This document shows positions 49,478-61,994 of a stretch of 64,000 nucleotides of DNA, in pieces. A program made the translations under genes and the position numbers. This DNA comes from Adenanthera pavonina (lineage: Eukaryota > Streptophyta > Magnoliopsida > Fabales > Fabaceae). How positions within the stretch are numbered: the stretch's first letter is position 1; the number at the start of each line of letters is the position of its first letter. The notes beneath the pieces are model-generated. The model worked only from the letters and a program-made list of their open reading frames with translations, had not been told where the DNA came from and searched no databases. The DNA is taken from the NCBI GenBank assembly GCA_026686845.1, contig JAIVEN010000013.1:16264001-16328000 (forward strand), in the 5' to 3' direction.

Positions 49478-49878
49478 AGCATGTAAGCTAAGTTTATAAT
49501 CTTGCTTTATGTCCTATCATTGTTTTTCCTATTGCAATTATGTTTTCTTTGATTGGTTTTGACTGCATTTGTGTAGTGTATGTTTAAGCATTAAATTGTA
49601 TAAATTGGCATGGTAAAATATTAGATTCATATTTTTCCCTTATAGAGGATGTTTCTAGCTTCATATAGACACTTGAATCACATTGATATGATTTTTCTAG
49701 AATTAATTATGATTTTTCAAAGTTCATTCAGAAAGCTTTGGAACCAATTGAACAGTAACTTCATTTTCTCTATTTTATCCAATATGGTTTCTATGATAAT
49801 TCAAGCTTCTAACATGAGTTATTTTCTCATTAAATATGCTATACTACTTAGGAAATGTATGTTAAAGTAAGGTGTTAC
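49478..49878 (+). repeat. Internally deleted gypsy LTR fragment
   Basis: Matches parts of 30290-31355 with deletions and ends GGTGTTACA at 49878. Left edge has no TG terminus and joins pol at a shared GCTAAATTT-like stretch. Contains no intact small ORF. Confidence 0.75.
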
Positions 49879-50661
49879 ACCTAGTGAGCTGGAAGATTTA
49901 AAGAAATAAATAGAGGAGTTATTGAAGAAAAAATTTATCAGATCAAGTGTGTCTCCCTAGGGTGCTCCTATATTATTTGTTAAGAAGAAAGATGGGAGTC
50001 TCCCACTTTGCATAGACTATAGAGTGTTGAACAAAGTGACCATGAAGAGCAAGTACCCATTACCTAGGATTGATGACTTACTAGACCAATTGGTTGGAGC
50101 TTATGTATTTTCTAAAATTGATTTAAGATCTGGATACCATCAATTAAGGGTTAAAGCAGAGGATGTTCCAATGACTACCTTCTAAACTAGATATAGGCAT
50201 TATGAGTTTCTAGTTATGCTATTCAATCTCACTAATGCACCCGTGATCTTCATGTACTACATGAATTAGATTTTCAGGCTCTATTTAGATAGATTTGTTG
50301 TGGTCTTAATAGATGACATTTTAGAGCACTCTAAATCTTTAGTGGAGCACGAAGTGCATTTGAGAATCATCCTAACAGTTTTGAAAGAAAAGAGCCTTCA
50401 TGCTAAACTTAGTGTGTGTGAGTTTTGGCTTACAGAGGTATAGTTTTTGGGACATGTCATCTCCAAGGATGGGATCACAATAGATTCCAACAAAGTAGAT
50501 GTAGTTTTAAAGTGGGAAAGGCCCAAAGCCATTATAGAGATAAGAAGTTTGTTAGGTTTAGCAAGCTATTATAGAAGATTTATTAAGGACTTTTCTCATA
50601 TTGCCTGACCACTTACGAGATTACCAAGAAAAGAAAAACTGTTTGTGTAGGATAGAGATTG
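49879..50661 (+). pseudogene. pol: Gypsy reverse transcriptase, second copy
   Basis: Starts PSELEDLKK, repeats the region of the first copy: FIRSSVSP, LCIDYRVLNKVTMKSKYPLPRIDD, KIDLRSGYHQLRVKAEDVP, FLVMLFNLTNA, LIDDILEHS (active-site D-D), then continues into CEFWLTEV, FLGHVISKDGI and SYYRRFIKDFSHIA. Cut at 50661 by a solo LTR and resumed at 53218. Stops (TAG/TAA) near 49906, 49957, 50182, 50266 and 50440. It differs enough from the first copy to be from a second element rather than a recent duplication. Confidence 0.85.
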
Positions 50662-53217
50662 TGTAATATTCCAAAATTTTACTGAATATTAAGTAATAAA
50701 AGAGTAAGAAATAAATGATAACATGAAATGTACAAGGAATTCGCAAAAATGGACAGGCACCATTTTACGTAAAATAGGGCAAAAAGGTCATTTTTCTCAG
50801 TTGGATGGAAAAAAAGAGAAAATTATATAGTTACCACTAAAGAATTATTAAAATGACATTCACTTCCCAAATTTATAAAAATTATGGGGAATGAGAAGAG
50901 AAAAGCCCTTAGGGAAAATTATACCTAATGATTTGAAAGTTTCAAAAATTGTAATTTAACCCTAGGTCAAAGGCAATTTTGTTAATATGTAAAATTACTG
51001 TCAAAACGAAGTCCTCAATGAGAGAAGTCCAATGATATATGACACTAAGGGTTAATGATTAAGGATGAAGAAATAATTAATATCGAGTGTCCAAAAGTAA
51101 CTTAAAACTGATAAAGTAAATTGCAAGTCCCAATGACAGTTAAAAGGAGATTGGGACATGATATGGCCCATACACAAATACCATTTGAGACAAGATATTT
51201 AGAAACATAAAAATAAAATTGGAATAGTCTTGTAGTCCAAAAATGCTAAATTACTAAAAAAAGCAGTTTTATCAGTACAATTAAAAATTACTCAGTTCAA
51301 GATATATCTGGACCAGAAAAAATTGAGTAATTTTGGACACTTGAAACTCTCTCCCTAGGTGTGAAAATAGGGTAGTTTGGGCAGCAAGAATTTTTTTTTG
51401 AAAAAACTTCCTCAAGAAATTGTGATTTTTTTGGCAAAAAGTAAGCATGGTTGCTTTAACTAATTAACCATGATTAGCATATTATTATGCCACATAATCC
51501 TTCTCTTCCTTTCTCATTTTGCACGTTATTTTCCAGCAACAAACCAATCGAGAAAACACAAGAAAGAAAGAGGGAAAGAAGAAGAGGAAACCCAAGGAGA
51601 AATCAAAGATTCAAGTTGGTAAGTTGTCTTCTACCACTTCAAACTTGCTATCTGTAAGGTTTGATGCATGGTTTGTGGAGTAGTTTCCCTTCTTCACTCC
51701 CTTAGGGTTTTGGCCATACCATGATTAGGGAAGAAAATGAGTTTTCCAACCATTAAACATTGGGGAAAATGTTAGATTAGTCACTTAAAGCATGAATATG
51801 GAAGTAGTTTCAAGTATTGAGAAGTATAGCAATTTCTTCCCATTTTCCATGAATTTTGGCTAAAATAAATTTACTTTTAGAGTTGGAATTTTATGTTTGT
51901 GACCCCAAAAATGGATTTTTTGGGTCCAAATTAGTTAAGTATAAGTGTTGGCTTCAAGAAAAACTTAAAGGAAAGCTAAGTGAAAATTTAGGGTTTAATA
52001 TGCAATGCATTATGTAATTCTTGAAACCAGTGGCTAAAGTGCTTGAATGATGATATGGATAGGTTCAAGGAAGTGTTGGAAGGTCCAAGAAGTGATGACA
52101 AAGTGGGGGAAGTAAGGGAGTACTATAAAGTAGGCAGATTTCCTAACTTACATCACATTTTCATATTTGACACTATGTCATATGAATGAAATGTTGTTTT
52201 GTGATGTATCTATGTTGTTAGCTGAGTTGCATGAAGGATTTTGAGCCCTAGGATGTCTATTTTTCAAAATGAAACTCTACCAAAATTTTTGTAAAATGTA
52301 TATGTATTAACGTGCATATATTATGTATTGAAGCTTACATGATGTTTTTATGTAAATGGTGATGATGTAGTTGCATGTTTGGAATTTATCTACTGAGATT
52401 CTTTGAATCTTACCCTCCCACATATTAACCATGATTAGGGAGCAATTATGGCAAGACCTCCAAGGAAGAGAAAGGAAAGGAGAAAGAACTTGTTGTTTAG
52501 ATTGATAATGCTTACAATGGCCATAAACTTTGATCTTTTATGTAAATTTGTAAATATCATGCTAAATATCATGTTTGGAACTTGTTGTTTCTCTAAGCTT
52601 TTATGTTTATTTAAGTCTTAGTGAATGTATGCCATGATATAAGGATGAATTATGGCTATATAAATATTTTACAACTTTTGCTTGCAAAGTATTAGGATGT
52701 AAAGGGTCATTCTGACCACTACAGAGTGAAGCTACTATTGTTTAGACTTTTTGTAATGTAAAGCATGAATGTTATATATGGTTGAAAAAATAGATAGAAA
52801 TATCTTTTAAATGGTCTAAAGATTACTCAATTTGGATGAGTGTATGAATTATAGCAAATTTTCAAATTTAGCCTAGAAAACTAGATTTTTTGAATTGACC
52901 ATATGAACAGTGAAATTTCATGAAATTTATTGTATTGATTGGCCAAGTCATTACTCTATTTTATATTTTTTCTATGTACATAATATTTTAAGATATTTTT
53001 AAAGTCTTGAATCACTTGCATATGATTTTTATGGAATCAGTTTTGATTTTTCAAAATTTTTCTGGAAAAATGGAATTTCTCACATGAACAGTACCCCGAA
53101 AATGAAAATTTCTATTTTTGAATTTTATGTGATTCAAGCTTCTAATTAAGTATAATTGGACTCTAATGAGGTCTATTACATGGAAAAATGGTCTTTAAAT
53201 GAAGGTGTTACAGATTG
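50657..53217 (+). mobile_element. Gypsy solo LTR (2551 bp), target duplication GATTG
   Basis: LTR 50662-53212, TGTAATATTCC to GGTGTTACA, with GATTG at 50657-50661 and 53213-53217. Removing it joins RDC to KKSFQELK in frame. Same family as the LTRs at 15313, 25533, 24800 and 58768. Contains the GGTAAG donor-like site (51618) and small ORF copy d. Confidence 0.95.
52448..52621 (+). CDS. LTR-internal small ORF, copy d (57 codons)
   Basis: ATG 52448 to TAG 52621. N-terminus MARPPRKRKERRKN is strongly basic; the rest is hydrophobic (LLFRLIMLTMAINF, LLCKFVNIMLNIMF). It keeps the first residues and the central F--LCK of copies a-c in register, though more diverged. Complete start and stop. Sits about 1.79 kb into the LTR, where it could be translated from an LTR-started transcript. 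Confidence 0.5.
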   Translation: MARPPRKRKERRKNLLFRLIMLTMAINFDLLCKFVNIMLNIMFGTCCFSKLLCLFKS

Positions 53218-54768
53218 CAAAAAGAGTTTTCAAGAATTAAAACTTAGGTTGACTTTTTCACCTATATTAATCCTATCTGATCCCCAGAAAACTTATGTGG
53301 TTTATGAAAATGCTAGCAAGTATGGATTGGGTTGCATGTTGATGATACAAGAAGGAAAGGTGGTAGCTAGTGCTTATAGACAATTAAAACCACATAGAGA
53401 AAATTGTCCCAAGCATGATTTAGAACACGTGGCTATAACGTATGCCCTAAAGACATGGAGGTATTATCTCTATGGTGCTACCATGGAGATTTTTTGTGAC
53501 CATAAAATCCTTAAGTATTTAGAAGATTAAAAGGAGTTAAATGCAAGGTAACGATGATGGATAGAACTACTAAATGGTTATGAGCATTCAATAAAGTACC
53601 ATCCAGGAAAGGCAAATGTTGTGGCCGATGCTCTAAGCAAAAAAGCCATTTGTGTAGCCTACATGATGATACATGAAATGAGGTTAATTGTGGATTATAG
53701 AGACTTAGATTTGTCTCTCGGGTTCAATGAGACAAGGATTGGTAATGAGTTCCAATAGGAATTAATAAAGGCCCAGCAAGATGATGTGTTTGAGAAGGGA
53801 GGTAAGGAAAGAGTAAGATAGGGAGAAGTGAAAGATTTTAATGTGTGTGGTGATAAATTATTAAGATTTAGAAAGAGAATTTATATTCCTCCTGTGATTG
53901 AGCTAAGAGAGAGTTTTAATAGAAGCCTATGAGAGTAAATATACTATTCATCCAGGCATTACAAAAATGTATCATAATTTGAAAAAGTTGTTTTGGTGGC
54001 CTGGAATGAAGAGTAACATTACTCAGTATATAGCTAAATGCTTAGTGTGCCAAAGAGTAAAGGTTGAACACTGAAAGCCAACTAGTATGCTCCAGCCTCT
54101 CGAAATCCCTAAATGGAAATGGGATGGCATTTCAATGGATTTTGTAATGGAATAGCTAAGGACCTCCTCAGGATATGATGCAGTATGGGTAGTAGTTGAC
54201 AGATTAACAAAGTCCGTACACTTTATAGCAATAAAGTCAATGTATACCTTGGATAATTTGGCTCAAGTATATTTGAAGGAGAATGTAATGCTCCATGGTG
54301 TACCAAGTAGTATAGCGTCAGATAGAGATCCAAGGTTCATCTCTAATTTTTGGACAAGATTGCAATAGGCCTTAGGTACAAAGATAAGATTTAGCATAAC
54401 ATATCTTCCTCAAATAGACAGACAAACAGAAAGAAAAATACAAATGTTAGAGGATATGCTGAGAGCCTATGTGCTTGAGCTTAAAGGAAACCGGGATGCA
54501 TACTTGCCATTAACAATGTTTGCATACAATAATAGTTACCATTCCAATATACAAATGACACCATATGAGGCCCTTTGTGGGAGAAAGTGCAAGTCCCTGC
54601 TATGTTAGATGGAGTTGAGTGAAAGGAAGCTCTTAGGTCATGAGTTTGTAGATCAGATCTCCAGGCAGATTGAAATGATTCAAAAGAAGCTTCTGATGGC
54701 CCGAAGTAGGCAAGAGAGTTATGCTGATAAGAGGATATGGCTGTTAAAGTTCGAAGTAGGAGATCATG
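53213..54768 (+). pseudogene. pol: Gypsy RNase H and integrase (second copy), broken
   Basis: RNase H from 53218: LKLRLTFSPIL, DPQKTYVVYENASKYGLGCML, REN-PKHDLEH and CDHKILKYLED, then EFSI-YHPGKANVVADALSKKA. Integrase: zinc region HPG-KMYHNL-KLFWWPGM and CLVCQRVKVEH (53950-54070), catalytic D (ISMDFVM), D (SDRDPRF) and the E region (QTERKIQMLEDML), then MELSERKLLGHEF and the C-terminal FEVGDHV where it ends abruptly at about 54768. No chromodomain is left here, unlike G2. Several stops and a shift near 53920. Confidence 0.87.
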
Positions 54769-55833
54769 TATGAAAGAATTTTAGAAAAACTTGAACCAAT
54801 TAAAACTTTAAAACTTAACAAAACTATATTTGCTGGTTTACAACTCATTGCGTAGCAATCTTTCAAACATCATAACTAATTATAGAAAAATCATTTCTCA
54901 ATGGTCTAAGTTGATGTCCCAGGAACAAAATGACATTGGTTTGGTTGTATTTGGATTTATACAATGGTAGTTATACATGTTTTGCTTAGACTATTCTAGT
55001 GAATGTTATTTTTGACCTCTAATGGTATATGTTGATGTCATGACCAGTAAGAGTAGAATAAATGTACAAGAAGTATATGGTTAGAAAGTAGACATGTAGA
55101 GATTTTCAAAAATACTAAGTATTCATCAAATTGCTCTATATTTTATAAAAAATGAATTTTTAAATTTAAGGTTCAGTTTTCAAATAGAAACAAGGATGCG
55201 AAAATAAACAATAAAGTTTATACAATAAACTATATAAATTTATGCGTCTATTTTTGAATTTCTTATCTTTTCCTTAAATTTCAAGATGTTCATGATTTTA
55301 GAGACTTAGAGCACTAGAAAATGATTGTTTATAAATTTAGTTATGATTTTTGAAAAATTACTACACAATGAGCCATAAAACCAATGAATATTATTTTACA
55401 CAGTTTTAAAGTTTTAATTGATTCAAGTTTTCCGAGGCGATTTTCACATATTAAAACAAAGCAGTTGTCATGGTAAAAGCTTTAAAATGTAAGCTGCAAC
55501 ATTTATGGTATCAAAGTCTAATTTCAATTAGGAACCTATGGGTTATGAGCCTACATAACCAGTATTGCTTGTACTTTTAGCCTATACTGGACTACTAAAT
55601 ATTATTTTCTCTTTCTTCTTTTATAAAATGACCATTTTCCCCATATCTTTTGGCAAAAGGACTATTTTGCCATTTTTAGCCCCTTTTTAACATTTTTAGG
55701 ATATTTTAGGCCTTAAACCCATTTAATTAAATATCCAGGCTTTCTGAACACCATAATTTAATCCAAAATAATTTAATACTATTCGTAACATTATTTGGTC
55801 ATAAAATATATATATGAAAATAGGGATGTTACA
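54769..55833 (-). repeat. Composite of gypsy LTR ends in opposite orientations
   Basis: 54775-54900 (minus) and 55320-55440 (plus) are inverted copies of one LTR end region (AACTTGAAYCAATTAAAACTTTAAAAC). The plus copy ends GCTGCAACA (55501), followed by TGGTATCAAAGTC, primer-site-like. From 55833 leftwards the minus strand reads like an LTR start, TGTAACATCCC. No matching target duplication. Product of rearranged insertions. Confidence 0.55.
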
Positions 55834-56019
55834 AAACTGGTGCCTTAACTAGTTTAATGGCTAGTGTGGTTTTTAATACCTCGGATTTATGTGTATTTCA
55901 GTGCACTCATTTTTTGTGACTAGTTAGGTACATGTTCGAGATTGCTTTTTATTTATGATGTAAAAAGTTGTTTTTGGTTTTATTTAGCTTTTGTCATCAA
56001 ACTTTCTTTTTGTTAATTT
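55834..56019. other. Unassigned spacer
   Basis: T-rich, no feature recognised. Confidence 0.4.
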
Positions 56020-57406
56020 GTTTGAAATAAGGGTGGGGGAAAAATACCCAGAACCAGCCAACCTGGTTTGACTTAGAGTGGCCTAGCTCGAAAATAATCC
56101 AATCTTAATAACCTAGGACCAAAACCTGAGGTTCAGACCGAGGTGGTCCACCAAACTCAACCAGGTTCTAGGTTGCCTTATTAAACAAAATGATCTAGCC
56201 TGGCCCGTGGTAAATCATATATATATAGATATACACAAATAAAAATGACATCATTTTGTCTAAATAAGCTTTTTTTTAAAGAGTCTGACTAAGTATATGA
56301 TCAACTTAAGCAAACCCTAGGTCCATCCCATTTGGTCTTTGAGTTTGCTGTTTTCCTTACTCTTCCCATCATTTCCTCTGTCCTTCATTCAATCCTCACA
56401 TCTCCTTCCAATTTTCTATCAACGTTGCTATCGTCACTATTTGTTGTCGATGATTAGGTTGTCATTGCTTTCCTCGCATCTCCTTTGAGTTCGCTACACT
56501 TCACATCTTCTTCTCCTATCTTCCATATCCTTCCTTGCTTCTCTTTCAAGTTTATTGTCATTGTCGTTGTCGTCACTATTTACCATTGATGACATAAGGC
56601 CGCTGTTGTTTTGCTTGCATCTTGTTTGAGTTTGTTGTCACCACTACTATGATTGTAAGGTTTTTATTTTTTAGGTTGCCTAAATCTTTGCCAATGTTTC
56701 TCCAATATAGCTTTAGGGGTTTTGTATTTTCTCAAATAGGGATATGTTCTTGTACTTACTGCTTCTAATAATACTTACTAATTGCCCAATATGGCTTCTC
56801 ATAGTCATAAAGCCTTTGTTGATGTTGGGTACTTTGTGCTTGTGGATCTATATGAACAACATTTTAAGATGAACATCAACCTATGAGAGTGTGTCCTACT
56901 CGTCACCTCTATCTTCTTGTACCATAATTCTTTCAACCACACCCATCTAATTATTTTATCACTATAGTCTTTATTTATTAACTTTTGATTGCATTTTTTC
57001 TTTTCCTCTGCTTATTCTACTTTTTATTTTTTAGACTATTTTCATATTTTATTGCAATTATTTAAGTTCCTTCTGGCCCCAAAAAAATCATTATGGCAAT
57101 CTCATTTTGAAAGTTGAAGATGTTTGTTTTATGTCAATACTTCTAGTAGACATGCAGAATTTGGGTTCTATAAATTTGGTTTTTGGTGGAAGAGAAGGAA
57201 AAAAGGAACAAATATGCTATTTGGGCCACATAAAAAAAAAGTCCTAGTTTTTGTAGAAAAAGGGTGCCATGCAGTCCAAAGCCCAGTCTAACCCAAGCTG
57301 TACTATTCTAACTTGTTCTAGCCTACTAACCTAGCTAGACCAAATCAAACCACGTGTTGCTAATTAATCTGGTCATACCCAGTCTACCCCCACCCCTAGT
57401 TTGAAA
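56020..57406. mobile_element. hAT-like nonautonomous element, 8-bp duplication GTTTGAAA
   Basis: GTTTGAAA at 56020-56027 and 57399-57406. Ends TAAGGGTGGGGG and, complemented, TAGGGGTGGGGGTAG; both run on to CCCAG / CTGGGTA. The 8-bp duplication and TAGGGGTG-type ends are hAT features. About 1371 bases, no transposase. Interior (56340-56660) has a pyrimidine-rich block with two imperfect 150-base direct repeats containing GTCGTCACTATTT. Confidence 0.85.
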
Positions 57407-58391
57407 ATAAAAAATTGGAGAAGATAGTGAAGTAATGTTCACATTCAATGACCATGGTATGTGGCTGTAATGAAACTTGCTTGGTAAGTTGTTTTGGTCT
57501 TTCCCTTTCTATGATGGTGATTTTGTTTTAATAATATGCCTCATCATTGGAATATTAATTCCACAAAGTAAGTTTACTCTGATTTAAATCTTGATTTAAT
57601 GCAAATAGTTTTTTATCTTCTATTTTTATTTTCCTTTTTGGAGTTTGCCACGGTGGTCATAAAGGCTTCGTGAGGACTGCCACCAATATTAATAAGATCT
57701 TCTTTTGGGTCAATGCATATATAAAAATCGTTCCTTTAAATTATTTTTCTTTTCACGCTTTTAAAAAGTTTGCAATAAGTGACAATAAATTACTGTTGCA
57801 AAACTTAAGGTATCTTTCTCCTTATATTTTCCTTTCAATAAAAATTCTACATTTTCAAATAAAGAAATAAAATATCACATTCTTTTTAAAAAAATTAATA
57901 AGTAATAATGATTTATCTTTACAAATTAAAATTCATCAACCCATTATAAATCAATTGATTAAACACAAGTTGTTTTTTTTTTCCAAAAATGATGTTTAAA
58001 AATTAATAAAAATACTAATCCACCGACACATATTTCTATTTCAAACTACGTGAATGTTAATCCCTATCAAAGGGTACGTAGGTCCTAGGGTTTCATCCTA
58101 GGTCAAGTCCACCCTAATAAATAAATTACTTGTTTTTAATTAATCAATTAATTTTCTTAAAAATATTAATTAAGATATTTTTAAAGTCACATTAGTTTTT
58201 GCATAGTCAACTTAGAGTAACAGTTCTTACGAACGGGTGATATAAGATGCCTAACACCTTCCTCATGGCACAATGGACTCCTGAACTCATTTGTTTTCAT
58301 AGACCATCGTTTCCTTTTACTTTAAAAGGTGTTCCATAATTTCAAATTTAAAAATTTTGGTGGTGATTCCATCTTAAAATTGGGTATGACA
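57407..58391 (+). repeat. LTR end of a Tat/Ogre-like gypsy element
   Basis: The last part (58030-58391) reads like these LTRs: GGTACGTAGGTCCTAGGGTTTCATCC, ACGAACGGGTGATATAAGATGCC..., ending GGGTATGACA. Left boundary not seen; 57407-58000 is AT-rich and unassigned. Confidence 0.6.
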
Positions 58392-58392
58392 G

Positions 58393-58410
58393 TTTGATGA
58401 CTCCACTAGC
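58393..58410 (+). other. Primer-site region of the Tat-like element
   Basis: TTTGATGACTCCACTAGC, resembling the TTTGGCGACTCCACTGG that follows Tat/Ogre LTRs, with CpG loss. Confidence 0.6.
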
Positions 58411-61400
58411 GGATTAGTTGAAGAGTGAAGCCCATTTAAGTTCACCACTTATAATAATGTGGCTTTGTTTTCTTGATTTAATTTTTTTAGTAAGATTTTT
58501 ATTTTCTTTAATTATTTGTTATGGATTAAATAACATGTGATTATACTTTAGGATAGATGACTCTTATTTGTTTGTATATATTATGTTATGTTTGTTTTGC
58601 AAGTTGGAATTTGGGGTAGTTGTTAGATGGATAGGTATGTATGCTCTTCTCACACACTAAGGAATTTCCTAACACACATGATGGGCCTTATACCCAAAGT
58701 CAGAGAATGCCTGAGGTTAGCAGGAATTTGCATTTAAGCTCACAAGGGTAATTGTTAAGTCTTCACTTGTAACATCTCAAGAAAGTTAAAATATCTAGAA
58801 ACGTGCAAGAATTTTACAAAAATGGGTAGACACCGTTTTGCGTGAAATAGGGTAAAAAGGTCATTCTTTTAGGTTGGATGGAAAAATGAGAAAATTATAT
58901 TTTTGCCCCCAAAGAATTATGAAAAGGACATCTATGTCCCTAAAGTCATAAAAATTACGTGGAATGAGTATTAGAAATGTCTTGAAGGAAATTACACCTA
59001 AAGACTCAAAAATTTCAGAAATTATAATTTAAACCCAGGTCAGGGTAGTTTTGTAAATATGCAAAATTACTGTCAAAACGAAGCCCTCAACGAGAGAAGT
59101 CCAATGGTATATGGAACTGAGGGTTAATATTCAAGGATAAAGAAATAATTAGTGCCAAGTATCCAAAAGTAACAATAAACCGATAAAGGAAACTGTGAGC
59201 CCAACCGATGATTAAAAAGAAATCGGGACAGGATATGGACCATACACATATATCATTTGAGACAAGATAATTATGAAAATATAAAACTAAAATTAGAATA
59301 GTTCTGTAGCCCAAAAATGCTAAGTTACTGTAAAAGAGAATTTATTGGTACGGTTAAAAAGTACTCAGATTGAGGTATATTAGGATCAGGAAAATTTGGG
59401 AAATTTTTGGACACATTTACCTCTCTCCCCTACGTGAATTGCAGCAGCCCATGTGATGAAAACCAATATTTTATTATTTTTGAGAATACTTCTTGAAGAA
59501 GTATTCAATAAAGTAAGTAAGATTAGTCAAAAGGTGATTAAGGTTAATGGTGCAATTAGTAAGTTAATTAGGCCACATAATCCCTCTCTTTCACCCTCAT
59601 TCTGACTGATTCTTCCAGGTACAAAAGGAAAGGGAGAAAATGCAAGAAAGAAAGAAAGAAAAGAGAGAAAGAGGAGACAAAGTTGATGGACCAAGAACTC
59701 AAGGAATTGGTAAGTGATTCCTACTACCTTGAGCTTATAATTTTAATTAGTTAAGCTTAGTTTCTTGAAGTCTTCCTTTTCCTCTTTCCATCTTAATATT
59801 TCATCCAAACCCTAGGGGAAGCAAGGAATGGATTTTGATGCAATAAACTTAGGAGAAATCATCAACTAATCAAGAGAACATGATTTCATGGAGTAGTTTG
59901 TTGTATTACAAAGTAAATAATTTTTCCTTCTTTCTCCAAGACTTTCGGTTAGAACAGAGCATCAATTTAGAGTTGAAATTTCATGTTTTTTATGCCAAAA
60001 ATGGATTTCCCATGGTGGAATTCCCTAAAGACAAGTGATAGATTGAAGAGAAAGCTTAAGATGAAGCAAGTAGAAATTTTTAGGGTTTTGAAGTTTTTTA
60101 TGAAGTAACCCTTGGTTCAAGTTGATTTATTTGATATTTGGTGATGCATTAGAGTTTGAGAAAGCTTAAGGAAGTCCTTGGAAAGGTTGAATCAAAGAGG
60201 AAAGGCATAAAGTTTCATGAGGTAGCATAGTTACATTTTCTTGCATTATATTGTCTTGCTATATTCTATTGTGTATGATGATTTGCCATATTGTTTTTAT
60301 GATGCTTGAGGCTGGTTTTGGTTGATTTTATGAAAGGGATAGTGCCTGGGATGTCCATTTTGTAAGCCATTATAATGCCAAAATTTTTATAAACAATATG
60401 GTGATTTATGCCTTGAAATAATTGTCATGATGTTTTGGAGGTTTTATAGCATCACGATAATGTAAATGTTTGAGATGTGACTAGCTATTGGGATTTCCAA
60501 AATCTCATCACCCAAATAATAATCTGATAGGTCCAAGTTATGAAAGAAATCCAAGGGAGGCAAAGAGCAAGGAGAAGCTAGTGATGAGTGGATGATGTTG
60601 CAAGTCATTATGTTATAATGTGAATGGTTATTGGTGTCTAGCTTTTGTATGAAATTGTAAAATTGTGAATATATTATGTCAATGTTGTAGAAAATGTATG
60701 AGAATTTCCAGTTCTGGATATTGTGATATTATGTTATGTTCTACCAAGTTTCATGCCAAAATGAGTTCATTTACAAGGGTTTTAGCAAGCAAATTGCAAT
60801 ATAGACTGAAACAGGGTATTTTAAAGATGTGTCTGTTTAGTTCACCCTTTTTTGTATTTAATGTGAGGTGAGGTTTAGGGGATTTTTATAATAAATGAAG
60901 GGCATCTTAAGCTTTAATAGGACACCTAATTCACCCCATTTGGAGTAGTGTACAATAAATGGTGAATTTTCAAAGTTAGGGTTCAGAATAGGACAATATT
61001 GGAAAAATTGAAAACTAAAAAGTAAATACTGGAAAATTCAAAAGGTAATATAAAATTGTACAAATATCCAAATATTCAATGGTTTATATTTATAAAAAGG
61101 TATATGTTTTGAATTTCATATGCCACTAATTTGGAAGTGATTGAAGTTATAGACCAAGAGATATGTAAGTTTTCCTAAAACTATCCCAGTAACAGTAGAA
61201 TTATGACCCTTCACAATTTAAGTTAATGATATACCCTGTGTAAATGAAATAAATATATAAGAAACATATTTCTATAAGTAGACATATATATCTTTCTAAT
61301 GACATAGATTATGCATAATTTGGAATAGAATAGAATGAAATATGATTTTTCAAAATTGAGGCCAGAAAACTAGAATATAGAAAAATAACCAAATGAACAG

Positions 61401-61990
61401 TAAATGTCCACGAAATTACTGTATAAATTGGCCCAATGAAGTTACTGTTTTATATTTTTCCCATGTAGATCTGAATTTGGGAAAATTTTAGAGACTTGAA
61501 TCACCTCAAGATGAATTTTTTAGATTTAGTTATGAATTTTCAAAATTCATTGGGTAAAATGAAAATTGCCAAGTGAACAGTACCTTGAATTTTGAAAAAT
61601 TCTATTTTTATTATATTATGATGTTAGTTTCTAAACCATGATGAAAGACATCTAATATGATCTAATACATGGGAAATTGACCCTAATATAAGGTGTTACA
61701 CCACTCATGTTGTCTTTCATTTATTAAGCTTAATTGTGAAAGGCCCAATAGGTTCTCAGTGGATTAATTAAGTTTACTAAATGGGATTTCCACTCTTATA
61801 GTGGAAGTAACATGGGAGCCTTTTTAGAGTATTAGGACCTCCTTGAAACCCTGTATATATAGACAAAGCCTAAAAGCCAACCACATTAGATAGAGCTCGA
61901 CTAGAATAAACATCCAAGCCTAAGGTATACCTAATATATAGGACATAGGAGAGCATATTAGTTTTGATGTATCATTTTTATCTGTCATTG
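58411..61990 (+). other. Leader of the Tat-like element, split by a solo LTR
   Basis: 58411-58767 and 61706-61990 read on as the noncoding leader typical of these elements (AGAATGCCTGAGGTTAGCAGG; ACCTCCTTGAAACCCTGTATAT). No gag reached. Confidence 0.5.
58763..61705 (+). mobile_element. Gypsy solo LTR (2933 bp), target duplication (T/C)CACT
   Basis: LTR 58768-61700, TGTAACATCTC to GGTGTTACA; flanks TCACT and CCACT differ at one base. Same family as 50662-53212. The GGTAAG site is at 59709; the small ORF region (60541 on) keeps the Arg-rich part but stops after ARRS. Confidence 0.85.
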
Positions 61991-61994
61991 GGAA

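Noticed and set aside
54764..55838. Clean solo LTR
   Set aside because: Flanks GATCA and AAACT do not match and the interior holds opposite-oriented LTR ends.
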